DNA from: Pseudomonas veronii
Lineage (GTDB): Bacteria; Pseudomonadota; Gammaproteobacteria; Pseudomonadales; Pseudomonadaceae
Reading direction: 5' to 3'
DNA length: 64,000 nt
Assembly (NCBI RefSeq): GCF_001439695.1
Contig: NZ_JYLL01000007.1
Span: forward strand, 186,001 to 250,000
Shown: positions 1 to 8,269 of the stretch, piece after piece
Position numbering within the stretch: the stretch's first letter is position 1
How the letters are laid out: every line of letters begins with the position of its first letter
Notes under the pieces: generated by a model
Databases searched by the model: none
The model's input: only the letters and a program-made list of their open reading frames with translations
Told to the model about the DNA's origin: nothing
Position numbers and translations under genes: made by a program

Positions 1-1971
1 GTCGATGGCGTGGAAGTGCCGGACAACTTCTTCAACGGCCCCTACGCCAAGACCCGTCGCAACTACGTCGACCCGGAAATCGTCAAGCGCGTGGAAATCC
101 TGCGCGGCCCGGCGTCGGCCCTGTATGGCAGCAGCGCCATCGGCGGCGCGGTGAGCTATTTCACCCTCGACCCGGACGACATCATCAAACCCGGCCAGGA
201 CGTCGGCGCCCGCCTCAAGACCGGCTACAGCTCCGCCGACGAGAGCTGGCTGACCTCCGCCACCGTCGCCGGCCGCGTACAGGACGTCGACGGTTTGCTG
301 CACCTGAGCCAGCGCAACGGCCATGAAACCGAAGCCTACGACGGCAACAATGCCACCGGCCTGGCCCGCACCGGCGCCAACCCCGAGGAGGCGCGCACCA
401 CCAACGTGTTGGCCAAACTGGGCTGGAACTATGGCGATGACAACCGTCTGGGCCTGACTTACGAGAAGTACAAGGACGATCGCGACGTCAACCTGAAGAA
501 TGCCGTGGGTGGCCCGTTCGTCGGTGGTCAAGGTTTCAATCTCTACCGTGATCGCCGAGGCAACGACACCATCACCCGCGAACGTTTCGGCCTGGAAAAC
601 ACCTTCGCCCTCGACTCGCCCGTGACCGATCGCATCAAGACCAGTCTCAATTACCAGATCGCCAAGACCGACCAGAGCACCGCAGAAATCTACCAGGCCG
701 GCCGTCGGGTATTGCGCACCCGCGACACGCTTTATGAAGAAAAACAGTGGGTATTCGATGCCCAGCTGGACAAGGCATTCAGCCTCGGCGAAACCGATCA
801 CCAAGTGACCTACGGCACCACGCTCAAGCAGCAGAAAGTCACCGGCTCCCGCGAGGGCGCGGCCACTTGCCTTGCCGTCGGCGCCGGTTGCACAGCCATT
901 GGCGCGCCCAGCCCAACGGCCAGCGACAGCGTGAAGAAGGCCAGCGACTTCCCCGACCCGACCATCAACACCTATTCGTTGTTTGCCCAGGACCAGATTG
1001 CCTGGGACAAATGGACCTTCCTGCCCAGCCTGCGTTATGACTACACCCAGCTCAAACCCAAGCTGACTCAAGCGTTCCTCAGTACCGTCAACCCGACCGG
1101 CCAATACCCGGTGAGCGACAAGGAAAAAACCTGGCACCGTGTCACCCCCAAGTTTGGCCTGACGTATGCCCTGACCGATCACTACACCCTGTTTGGCCAA
1201 TACGCCGAAGGCTTCCGCACCCCCTCGGCCAAGGCGCTGTACGGACGCTTTGAAAACCTGAACCTGGGCTACACCGTCGAGCCCAACCCCGACCTCAAGC
1301 CGGAAACCAGCAAAGGCATCGAAACCGGGATTCGCGGCAAGTTCGCCGCAGGCTCCTTCGACATCGCGGTGTTTTACAACAAGTACCGCGACTTTATCGA
1401 CGAAGACAACGCGGTCGTCGGCGGCACCGTCGAACAGTTCCAGGCCGTCAATATCAAGCGCGCAACCATCAAGGGCGCGGAAGCCAAGGGCCGCTTGAAC
1501 CTCGACGCCTTCGGGGCGCCTCAGGGCCTGTATACCCAGGGGTCGATTGCCTACGCCTACGGGCGCAACGACGACAGCGGCGAGCCGCTGAACAGCGTCA
1601 ACCCACTCAAAGGCGTATTCGGTCTGGGTTACGAACAGGACAACTACGGTGGCCTGCTGAGCTGGACCCTGGTGAAGAAACAAGACCGTGTCGACAGCAA
1701 GACCTTCTTCGCGCCCGACGGCGACAGCGCCAACGGCCCGTTCAAGACCCCAGGCTTCGGCATCCTCGACCTGACCGGCTTCTATAAAGTCACCCACGAC
1801 GTGACCCTCAACGCCGGCCTCTACAACCTGACCGACAAGAAGTACTGGAACTGGGATGACGTGCGCAGCTACGACAGCGTCGGCGAAGCCGGTGTCACCG
1901 GCCCGGCCAACCTCGACCGCCTGACCCAGCCCGGTCGCAACTTTGCGATCAATGTGATCTGGGACATCTGA
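1..1971 (+). CDS. phuR: TonB-dependent haem/haemoglobin receptor, PhuR type (5' truncated by window edge)
   Basis: Outer-membrane receptor that imports haem using TonB energy. The reading frame is open from base 1, so the signal peptide and the start of the plug lie outside the window. What remains is the end of the plug (VEILRGPASALYGSSAIGG, a typical plug segment) and the complete beta-barrel, ending in INVIWDI, a terminal pattern usual for outer-membrane proteins. The middle of the barrel has FRTPSAKALYGRF followed by EPNPDLKPE, which matches the FRAP...NPNL motif of haemoglobin/haem receptors and argues against a siderophore receptor. A haem oxygenase gene follows, consistent with haem uptake then degradation. 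The exact orthologue name (PhuR rather than another haem receptor) is an inference. Confidence 0.87.
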   Translation, partial: VDGVEVPDNFFNGPYAKTRRNYVDPEIVKRVEILRGPASALYGSSAIGGAVSYFTLDPDDIIKPGQDVGARLKTGYSSADESWLTSATVAGRVQDVDGLLHLSQRNGHETEAYDGNNATGLARTGANPEEARTTNVLAKLGWNYGDDNRLGLTYEKYKDDRDVNLKNAVGGPFVGGQGFNLYRDRRGNDTITRERFGLENTFALDSPVTDRIKTSLNYQIAKTDQSTAEIYQAGRRVLRTRDTLYEEKQWVFDAQLDKAFSLGETDHQVTYGTTLKQQKVTGSREGAATCLAVGAGCTAIGAPSPTASDSVKKASDFPDPTINTYSLFAQDQIAWDKWTFLPSLRYDYTQLKPKLTQAFLSTVNPTGQYPVSDKEKTWHRVTPKFGLTYALTDHYTLFGQYAEGFRTPSAKALYGRFENLNLGYTVEPNPDLKPETSKGIETGIRGKFAAGSFDIAVFYNKYRDFIDEDNAVVGGTVEQFQAVNIKRATIKGAEAKGRLNLDAFGAPQGLYTQGSIAYAYGRNDDSGEPLNSVNPLKGVFGLGYEQDNYGGLLSWTLVKKQDRVDSKTFFAPDGDSANGPFKTPGFGILDLTGFYKVTHDVTLNAGLYNLTDKKYWNWDDVRSYDSVGEAGVTGPANLDRLTQPGRNFAINVIWDI

Positions 1972-1979
1972 TCAATCCG

Positions 1980-2023
1980 CCTCGCCTCGCCGGAATCAAT
2001 CACCGGCGAGGTGAGGATTTTTT
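1980..2023 (+). terminator. Rho-independent terminator after the haem receptor gene
   Basis: A 14-bp stem (1980-1993 with 2003-2016, one mismatch) and a 9-nt loop are followed by six T residues at 2018-2023. It lies between the receptor gene and hemO, so hemO needs read-through or its own promoter in 2024-2111. Confidence 0.85.
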
Positions 2024-2111
2024 ACTGTGCCGCGTCTTCTTGTTCGTCTAGTTACTAACCGCCCAGCCATGCCTCAGGGCAACACGGCGCTCCCTTCACA
2101 AGGACTTTGTC

Positions 2112-2720
2112 ATGACCGCTTCGCCTTCCGCAGAACGCCCAAGCCTGCGCTCCCAGCGCCTGAACCAGATCACCAGCGAACCGCACACCCGGCTCGATGC
2201 GCTGGTCAAGGCGCACGCGCCGTTTGAAACCCAGCCCAACTTCGCGCGCTTCGTGGTGGCGCAGTACCTGTTCCAATCGGAACTGGTGGCGCTGTACAAC
2301 GATGCCGCGCTGATCAAGATCGTCCCCGACCTGGCCGAGCGCTGCCGCGCCGACGCCGCCAGACTGGACCTGGCCGACCTGGACACTGACGTGCCGGCCG
2401 CCGTCCCCGGCGCCGTGCAGAACCCGAGCCAAGCCGAAGCCCTGGGGTGGTTGTTCGTCTCCGAAGGCTCCAAGCTGGGCGCGGCGTTCCTGATCAAGCG
2501 CGCCGTGGCCCTGGGCCTGAGCGAAACCTTCGGCGCCCGCCACCTCGGCGAGCCGGCCGGCGGCCGCGCCGACGGCTGGAAGCGCTTCACCCGCACCCTC
2601 GACGGCCTGGAATTCAGCGCCGAAGAAGAAGCCGATGTGGAAAAAGGTGCGCTCAATGCGTTTATGCGCTTCACGGTGTTGCTCGAACAGGCATACGCTA
2701 CCGCCCCTGAGCTGGCCTGA
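2112..2720 (+). CDS. hemO: Biliverdin-producing haem oxygenase (HemO/PigA type)
   Basis: Cytoplasmic enzyme that opens the haem ring to biliverdin, CO and iron, so imported haem can serve as an iron source. The protein has 202 residues, close to the roughly 200 of the family. The N-terminal segment NQITSEPHTRLD contains the expected proximal haem-ligand histidine. The segments FARFVVAQYLF and ALGWLFVSEGSKLGAAFL match my memory of P. aeruginosa PigA, including the distal-helix SEGSKLGA. The ATG at 2112 has AAGGAC about 8 bases upstream. It lies 141 bp after the haem receptor gene with a terminator between, and is very probably iron-regulated through Fur, although no convincing Fur box is visible in the short gap. 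Confidence 0.93.
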   Translation: MTASPSAERPSLRSQRLNQITSEPHTRLDALVKAHAPFETQPNFARFVVAQYLFQSELVALYNDAALIKIVPDLAERCRADAARLDLADLDTDVPAAVPGAVQNPSQAEALGWLFVSEGSKLGAAFLIKRAVALGLSETFGARHLGEPAGGRADGWKRFTRTLDGLEFSAEEEADVEKGALNAFMRFTVLLEQAYATAPELA

Positions 2721-2742
2721 TATTCGATTGAAATGCGTATTC

Positions 2743-2830
2743 GGTGGGAGGGGCGGTGCGACGATTCGACTTGCTCCCGATAGGGATGGGTCAGCCATGA
2801 AAGTGGTGGCTGACACGCCCCCCCACACTT
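2743..2830. repeat. REPIN-like inverted repeat, GTGGGAGGGG family, variant form
   Basis: An imperfect long inverted repeat with ends GGTGGGAGGGG and CCCCCCCACACTT. An inner hairpin pairs GTCAGCCA (2790-2797) with TGGCTGAC (2807-2814). The left arm carries the unusual insert GGTGCGACGATTCGACTTGC, which recurs inverted at about 56207-56226. It lies between hemO and the DUF454 gene. Confidence 0.75.
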
Positions 2831-2879
2831 GGATCTCATGCCAAGCTGAATAATTGTTTTCCCCGACTTGCACACACCC

Positions 2880-3281
2880 ATGACCGGCAAATCCCCATCC
2901 ACCTCGAGAATCGCCCGGCTCCTCTTCGGCCTGCTGGCCTACGTCAGCCTGGGTATCGGGTTGGTGGCGATTGTCGTGCCGGGTTTGCCCACCACCGAAT
3001 TCATCCTGCTGGCTGCCTGGGCCGCCACCAAAAGCTCGCCGCGCCTCAGCGCCTGGCTGGAAAACCACCGCCTGTTCGGGCCGATCCTGTTCAACTGGCG
3101 CAACGGCAAGATCATTGCGCGCCGCGCCAAAATCAGCGCCACCGTCAGCATGCTGCTCTGTGCCCTACTGATGCTGCTGACGCTCGATCACGGCTGGCCG
3201 ATATACCTGACCATCGCCGGAATGAGCCTGGGCAACCTGTGGATATGGTCCCGCCCGGAACGGCTCGCACGCCCCGTATAA
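2880..3281 (+). CDS. DUF454 (YbaN) family inner-membrane protein
   Basis: Small integral membrane protein of about 133 residues. Hydrophobic segments lie at about residues 15-40 and 85-120, with the conserved patch VPGLPTTEFILLAAWAA between them, which marks the YbaN/DUF454 family. Its function is unknown. It follows the haem receptor and hemO on the same strand, so a role linked to haem or iron stress is plausible from context only. The frame is also open from a TTG at 2868. I prefer the ATG at 2880 as the ordinary start, although neither has a strong ribosome-binding site. The REPIN at 2743-2830 separates it from hemO. Confidence 0.8.
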   Translation: MTGKSPSTSRIARLLFGLLAYVSLGIGLVAIVVPGLPTTEFILLAAWAATKSSPRLSAWLENHRLFGPILFNWRNGKIIARRAKISATVSMLLCALLMLLTLDHGWPIYLTIAGMSLGNLWIWSRPERLARPV

Positions 3282-3404
3282 CGCGGGATGTAGGCGTTTT
3301 CCTACCGTTCATCGCCTCCCTCTCATGAAACCCCTGGCTACGCCGATGCTCCGGATAAGGCGCCGAATGGACTTGGCCCGGCTCGCATACCAACAAGCCC
3401 ATCC

Positions 3405-5555
3405 GTGAGTGAACCTATGTTCGATACCCTCTCCATCCGCTTGAAAATCGTGCTGCTGTCCGGCCTCTGCCTGCTGGGAGTGATTGCGCTGGTGGTCGGC
3501 ATGAATATTTACAATACCGCGCAGAACAATGCGCTGGTCAGCGACTCAAGCTCACGGATGCTCACCGCCAGTGTGCAACAACTGCTGCAAGCCAAGGCTG
3601 CCGAACAGGCGGTACAACTGCAGCGAACCTTCGGCGACAGCCTGGTGGCGCTGACCGCCCTCGCCGACCAGGTCAAAGACCTGCGCACCCTGGCCGCCAA
3701 GCGCTCCCTCGAACCCGGCGCGCTGCGTGAAGAACTCAACCAGAGCCTGAAAACCGCGTTTGAACGCAACAGCAAGGTGCTGGGGATATGGATGTCGTTC
3801 GAGCCCAATGCGCTGGATGGCAAGGACAGTGAGTTTGTCGACGACAAGGCGCGTGTCTCCAACGATAAAGGCCGTTTCTCCAGCTACTGGAGCCGCGCCG
3901 GCGGCGAAGGCTTGAACACCATCATGGTCGAAGAGGACCTGAACAAAACCACCCTCAACCTCAACGGCACCCCCTACAACATCTGGTACACCTGCCCACG
4001 GGACACCCGTCGCGCTTGCCTGCTGGACCCGTATGAAGACACGGTGGGCGGCAAGCTTGTACTGATGACCACCATCGCCCTGCCGTTGCTGGTGGACGGC
4101 AAACTCATCGGCGTCCTGGGCGTCGACATTGCCCTCAATGCCTTGCAAGCCAGCACCGATGCCGCGCAGAAAGACCTGTTCAACGGTATGGCGCAGTTGG
4201 AGATTCTCTCCAGCACCGGTTTGATCGCCGCCTACAGTGGCGAACCGGCCAAGGTCGGCAAGAACCTGATCGACACCCTGGGCGCCGAAGGCAAAGAGAT
4301 CGTGCAACTGCTGGGCAGCGACAACCGCACGATTCTCGAACAGGACAACACCATCCGCGCGGTGTACCCGGTCAAACCGCTTGCCGACGCCAAGTCCTGG
4401 GGCATAGTGATCAAGCTGCCCAAGGCGGTACTGCTGGCCGATAACGTCAAGCTGCAAGCCGTACTCGACAAGGCCCAGGCCAGCGGCACGCTCAAGGCCT
4501 TGCTGGTCGCGGCCGTCGCCGCATTGCTCGGCCTGCTGCTGGTCTGGCTGACCGCCACCGGCGTGACCCGGCCGATCAACAGCGTGGCCGCCATGCTCAA
4601 GGACATCGCCAGCGGCGACGGCGACCTCACCCAGCGCCTGGCCTACTCCAAGAAAGACGAGCTGGGCGAACTGGTGACCTGGTTCAACCGTTTCCTCGAC
4701 AAGCTGCAACCGACCATCGCGCAGATCAAGCAAAGCATCAGCGAAGCCCGTGGCACGGCGGACCAGTCTTCGGCCATTGCACGCCAGACCAGCGAAGGCA
4801 TGCAGGTGCAGTTCCGCGAGATCGACCAGGTGGCCACGGCGTCCAATGAAATGAGCGCCACCGCCCATGACGTCGCCAACAGCGCCTCCAACGCCGCCAG
4901 CGCGGCGCGCGGGGCCGATCAGTCGGCGCGCGAAGGCATGTCGATCATCGAGCAGAGCACCCGCGATATCACCACCCTCGCCGACGAAGTCAGCAAGGCC
5001 GTAAGCGAAGTCGAAGCACTGGCCGTCAACAGCGAGCAGATCGGTTCAGTGCTGGAAGTGATTCGCAGCATTGCCGAGCAGACCAACCTGCTGGCGCTCA
5101 ACGCCGCCATCGAAGCGGCACGCGCCGGGGAAAGCGGGCGCGGGTTTGCGGTAGTGGCCGACGAAGTACGCAACCTGGCCAAGCGCACCCAGGATTCGGT
5201 GGAGGAAATCCGCCAGGTGATCGAACGCATCCAGAGCGGCACCCGTGGCGTGGTGGCGACCATGCATTCGAGCCAACAGCAGGCCCAGAGCAATGCCGGA
5301 CAGATCCATCAGGCCGTGCAGGCGTTGGGCAAGATCAGCGACGCGGTGACGGTGATCAGCGACATGAACCTGCAGATTGCCAGCGCCGCCGAACAACAGA
5401 GCGCAGTGGCCGAAGAGGTCAACCGCAATGTGTCGGCGATCCGCACCGTGACCGAAACCCTCACCGGCCAGGCCACCGAGTCGGCGGCAATCAGCAGCCA
5501 ACTCAATGCACTGGCGACTCAACAGATGAAGTTGATGGACCAGTTCAGGGTGTAA
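3405..5555 (+). CDS. Methyl-accepting chemotaxis protein with periplasmic Cache-type sensor domain
   Basis: Membrane chemoreceptor of up to 716 residues that signals to CheA/CheW. The order is: N-terminal membrane helix ([20 protein letters not shown]), a periplasmic domain of about 310 residues, a second membrane helix ([21 protein letters not shown]), a HAMP domain starting [11 protein letters not shown], and the cytoplasmic signalling domain with the hairpin tip [21 protein letters not shown]. The periplasmic part contains [19 protein letters not shown] and [11 protein letters not shown], typical of dCache domains. Length and type resemble amine or polyamine receptors such as TlpQ/McpU, but the ligand cannot be read from sequence. 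The start may be GTG 3405 or ATG 3417, since no clear Shine-Dalgarno decides. The 123 bp before it contain the small inverted repeat GTAGGcgttttCCTAC. Confidence 0.92.
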   Translation: MSEPMFDTLSIRLKIVLLSGLCLLGVIALVVGMNIYNTAQNNALVSDSSSRMLTASVQQLLQAKAAEQAVQLQRTFGDSLVALTALADQVKDLRTLAAKRSLEPGALREELNQSLKTAFERNSKVLGIWMSFEPNALDGKDSEFVDDKARVSNDKGRFSSYWSRAGGEGLNTIMVEEDLNKTTLNLNGTPYNIWYTCPRDTRRACLLDPYEDTVGGKLVLMTTIALPLLVDGKLIGVLGVDIALNALQASTDAAQKDLFNGMAQLEILSSTGLIAAYSGEPAKVGKNLIDTLGAEGKEIVQLLGSDNRTILEQDNTIRAVYPVKPLADAKSWGIVIKLPKAVLLADNVKLQAVLDKAQASGTLKALLVAAVAALLGLLLVWLTATGVTRPINSVAAMLKDIASGDGDLTQRLAYSKKDELGELVTWFNRFLDKLQPTIAQIKQSISEARGTADQSSAIARQTSEGMQVQFREIDQVATASNEMSATAHDVANSASNAASAARGADQSAREGMSIIEQSTRDITTLADEVSKAVSEVEALAVNSEQIGSVLEVIRSIAEQTNLLALNAAIEAARAGESGRGFAVVADEVRNLAKRTQDSVEEIRQVIERIQSGTRGVVATMHSSQQQAQSNAGQIHQAVQALGKISDAVTVISDMNLQIASAAEQQSAVAEEVNRNVSAIRTVTETLTGQATESAAISSQLNALATQQMKLMDQFRV

Positions 5556-5561
5556 ATAACA

Positions 5562-6112
5562 CTGTAGGAGCGAGCTTGCTCGCGAAGAACGTCAACGATC
5601 ACGCGTGAATCCTGGATGAACGCGGTGTCCTTGAGTTTTTCGCTGTAGGAGCGAGCTTGCTCGCGAAGAACGTCAACGATCACGCGTGCATCCTGGATGA
5701 ACGCGGTGTCCTTGAGTTTTTCGCGAGCAAGCTCGCTCCTACAGGCCGGTCCAGGCCGTGACAAACGCCGCTACATCCTCGATCACGCGTGCATCCCGAA
5801 TGAACGCGGTGTCCTTGAGTTTTTCGCTGTAGGAGCGAGCTTGCTCGCGAAGAACGTCAACGATCATGCGTGAATCCTGGATGAACGCGGTGTCCTTGAG
5901 TTTTTCGCGAGCAAGCTCGCTCCTACAGGCCGGTCCAGGCCGTGACAAACGCCGCCACATCCTCGATCACGCGTGCATCCTGAATGAACGCGGTGTCCTT
6001 GAGTTTTTCGCTGTAGGAGCGAGCTTGCTCGCGAAGAACGTCAACGATCATGCGTGCATCCTGGATGAACGCGGTGTCCTTGAGTTTTTCGCGAGCAAGC
6101 TCGCTCCTACAG
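5562..6112. repeat. Tandem REP/REPIN array, 184-bp period, including copies of the nitroreductase 3' end
   Basis: This fills the 551-bp gap between the chemoreceptor and nitroreductase genes. The REP GTAGGAGCGAGCTTGCTCGC begins near 5562, 5643, 5827 and 6011. Its inverted form ends at 5744, 5928 and 6112. From 5643 the full unit is exactly 184 bp and repeats as 5643-5826, 5827-6010 and a partial unit from 6011; the first 81-bp piece (5562-5642) is a half unit. Each full unit contains forward REP, a loop of about 55 bp, inverted REP, about 42 bp identical to the last codons and stop of the downstream nitroreductase gene, and a second loop copy. Copies differ by only a few bases (for example GATCACGCG/GATCATGCG). 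The TAG stop of the nitroreductase gene lies inside the last inverted REP. Confidence 0.93.
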
Positions 6113-6670
6113 GCCGGTCCAGGCCGTGACAAACGCCGCTACATCCTCTTTCGGCGCGGTACGCGGCGGGTTCTGCGGGGTGCCCAGGTAGAGGAAGCCA
6201 ATGACTTCCTCGCCCTCTTTCAGTCCCAGCCCCTTGGCCACATGGGCCGAGTAGGACAAGTCCCCGGTGCGCCACACCGCGCCAATCCCCTGGGCGTAGG
6301 CCGCCAGCAGGATGCCATGGGCGGCACAAGCCGCCGCCAGCAGTTGCTCGGATTTCGGCACCTTGAAGTGTTCCTGCAGGCGGGCAATCACCACTACGAC
6401 CAGCGGCGCGCGCAACGGGCCGTTCTGGGCCTTGTCGAGGACGGCCTGCGGCGCGTCGGGGTCTTGCAGGCGGGCGGCTTCGACCAGCAACGTGCCCATC
6501 TGCTCACGGGCCGCTCCTTCCACGGTGAGGAACCGCCAAGGACGCAACTGGCCGTGGTCGGGCGCACGCATGGCCGCGGCGAACAGCACATCACGCTGCT
6601 CCTGGGTCGGTGCCGGTTCCAGCAGGCGCGGCACGGAAACACGGTTGAGCAAAGCGTCGAGAGCCTGCAT
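6107..6670 (-). CDS. Nitroreductase family flavoprotein (YdjA-like)
   Basis: FMN-dependent oxidoreductase of 187 residues, the short single-domain form typical of YdjA. Features include RRRSV-like N-terminal chemistry replaced here by LNRVSVPRL, then MRAPDHGQLRPWRF (flavin-binding segment), the central AAACAAHGILLAAYAQGIGAVWRTG, and the C-terminal EEVIGFLYLGTP. The family reduces nitro or quinone compounds with NAD(P)H, but the natural substrate is unknown. The TAG stop overlaps an inverted REP, and its last 14 codons are copied in the downstream array. The gene is divergent from the di-haem operon. Confidence 0.87.
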   Translation of the reverse strand: MQALDALLNRVSVPRLLEPAPTQEQRDVLFAAAMRAPDHGQLRPWRFLTVEGAAREQMGTLLVEAARLQDPDAPQAVLDKAQNGPLRAPLVVVVIARLQEHFKVPKSEQLLAAACAAHGILLAAYAQGIGAVWRTGDLSYSAHVAKGLGLKEGEEVIGFLYLGTPQNPPRTAPKEDVAAFVTAWTGL

Positions 6671-6730
6671 TGGCCACCTCCAGAAAAAAATGTGCGGTCA
6701 TTCTAGCGGGAATGGACCGGGATGCCATCA

Positions 6731-6750
6731 AACGATAATTGCTCTTATTC
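6731..6750 (+). promoter_or_regulatory. Possible Fur box upstream of the di-haem/imelysin operon
   Basis: The stretch around GATAATTGCTCTTATTC resembles half of the Fur consensus GATAATGATAATCATTATC: the left GATAAT is perfect and the right half imperfect. It lies 60-80 bp upstream of the ATG at 6811, in the divergent gap with the nitroreductase gene. The assignment rests on the pattern and on the iron-related neighbours. Confidence 0.35.
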
Positions 6751-6810
6751 AAACCGCCCCGCCCTGTTAGACTTTGCGACCTTATTTTCCGCCTTTGCTC
6801 AGGAAACTCG

Positions 6811-8238
6811 ATGCTCCGTTCGCTTCTTCGCCTGTCTGCAGGACTGATGGCCATGAGCCTGGTTGCCTGCGACGACGCCCCCCGGTTTACCCAGGCTGAG
6901 CCGGGGGAAGCGCGGGCCGGCGGGGCAACGACGGTGAACAAACACGGCCAGAACGCCTTTTCCCTGCCCTCGGCCAATCTGTCGCCAACCCGCCGCCTGG
7001 ATTTCAGCGTCGGCAACAGTTTCTTTCGCAGCCCCTGGGTGATCGCGCCTTCCACCACCACCGCGCGCGACGGCCTGGGGCCGCTGTTCAACACCAATGC
7101 CTGCCAGAACTGCCATATCAAGGACGGCCGTGGCCACCCGCCGCTGGCCGACGCGCAGAACGCCGTGTCGATGCTGGTGCGCCTGTCGATCCCGGATGCG
7201 CCGCCGTATGCCAAGCTCATCGAGCAACTCGGCGTAGTGCCCGAGCCGGTCTACGGTGGGCAGTTGCAGGACATGGCCGTACCCGGCGTGACGCCGGAGG
7301 GCAAGGTGCGGGTCGACTACACGCCGGTCAACGTCACGTTCACGGACGGCAGCGTCGTCGAACTGCGCAAGCCCAACCTGCAGATCACCCAACTCGGTTA
7401 CGGCCCGATGCACCCGGACACACGCTTCTCCGCACGCATCGCCCCGCCGATGATCGGCCTGGGCCTGCTCGAAGCGATTGCCGACGCGGATATCTTGCGC
7501 AACACCGACCCGAAGACCGCCGACAAAGACGCCATCGTCGGCCGCGCGAACTGGGTCTGGGATGACGCCCGGCAAAAAACCGTGCTCGGACGTTTCGGCT
7601 GGAAAGCCGGGCAACCCAACCTCAATCAACAGAACGTTCACGCGTTTTCGGGGGATATGGGCCTCACCACGTCGCTGAGACCCGTCGATGACTGCACCGA
7701 CGCCCAGGTCGCCTGCAAACAGGCGCCCAACGGCAATGGCCCCGATGGCGAGCCGGAAGTCAGCGATAACATCCTGCGCCTGGTGCTGTTCTATACCCGC
7801 AACCTGGCGGTGCCCGTGCGCCGCGACGTCGACGCACCACAGGTGCTGGCCGGGAAGAACCTGTTCTACCAGGCCGGTTGCCAGGGGTGTCACACGCCGT
7901 CGTTCACCACGGCGACCAATGCTGCCGAACCTGAACTGGCCAACCAGGTGATTCGCCCCTTCAGCGACCTGCTGTTGCATGACATGGGCGACGGCCTGGC
8001 CGACCACCGCACCGAATTCAAGGCCAGTGGCCGCGACTGGCGCACGCCGCCGTTGTGGGGCATCGGCCTGACGCAAACCGTCAGTGGCCACACCCAGTTC
8101 TTGCATGACGGCCGCGCCCGCAACCTGCTGGAAGCCGTGCTCTGGCACGGCGGTGAAGCACAAGCGGCGCAGCAGCATGTGTTGTCCTTCAATGCCGAGC
8201 AGCGCGCTGCACTGCTGGCGTTCCTGAACTCTTTATAA
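6811..8238 (+). CDS. Di-haem c-type cytochrome oxidoreductase (COG3488/DUF1111), lipoprotein
   Basis: Periplasmic, probably membrane-anchored di-haem protein of 475 residues. The N-terminal segment ends in the lipobox LVAC (cleavage before the Cys). Two haem c attachment motifs are visible, CQNCH at about residue 94 and CQGCH at about residue 360, in the arrangement of the DUF1111 'thiol oxidoreductase' group related to MauG and di-haem peroxidases. The ATG at 6811 has AGGAAA just upstream; an in-frame TTG at 6739 would add residues before the signal peptide and is rejected. It heads an operon with an imelysin-like lipoprotein and a DUF1513 protein, a set I recall near icmP in P. aeruginosa and associated with iron starvation. 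The reaction catalysed is not known. Confidence 0.88.
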   Translation: MLRSLLRLSAGLMAMSLVACDDAPRFTQAEPGEARAGGATTVNKHGQNAFSLPSANLSPTRRLDFSVGNSFFRSPWVIAPSTTTARDGLGPLFNTNACQNCHIKDGRGHPPLADAQNAVSMLVRLSIPDAPPYAKLIEQLGVVPEPVYGGQLQDMAVPGVTPEGKVRVDYTPVNVTFTDGSVVELRKPNLQITQLGYGPMHPDTRFSARIAPPMIGLGLLEAIADADILRNTDPKTADKDAIVGRANWVWDDARQKTVLGRFGWKAGQPNLNQQNVHAFSGDMGLTTSLRPVDDCTDAQVACKQAPNGNGPDGEPEVSDNILRLVLFYTRNLAVPVRRDVDAPQVLAGKNLFYQAGCQGCHTPSFTTATNAAEPELANQVIRPFSDLLLHDMGDGLADHRTEFKASGRDWRTPPLWGIGLTQTVSGHTQFLHDGRARNLLEAVLWHGGEAQAAQQHVLSFNAEQRAALLAFLNSL

Positions 8239-8269
8239 GCTTCGCCCCACTTACAGAAGGGAGCTCGAC

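Noticed and set aside
2720..2742. Fur box before the DUF454 gene (GATATTCGATTGAAATGCGTATTC)
   Set aside because: Only scattered agreement with the 19-bp consensus, and it lies upstream of the REPIN, over 130 bp from the start codon.
3282..3404. GTAGGcgttttCCTAC as a regulator site of the chemoreceptor gene
   Set aside because: A 5-bp inverted repeat alone is too short to assign; no named regulator can be linked from sequence.
5562..6112. CRISPR array
   Set aside because: Repeats are 184 bp, include inverted copies and a gene fragment, have no unique spacers, and no cas genes are in the window.
5519..6132. Overlapping minus-strand frames (60-80 codons) through the REP array
   Set aside because: They repeat the same KDTAFIQDAR-type peptide because the DNA is a repeat. 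There is no ribosome-binding site and no family likeness; they are by-products of the array.
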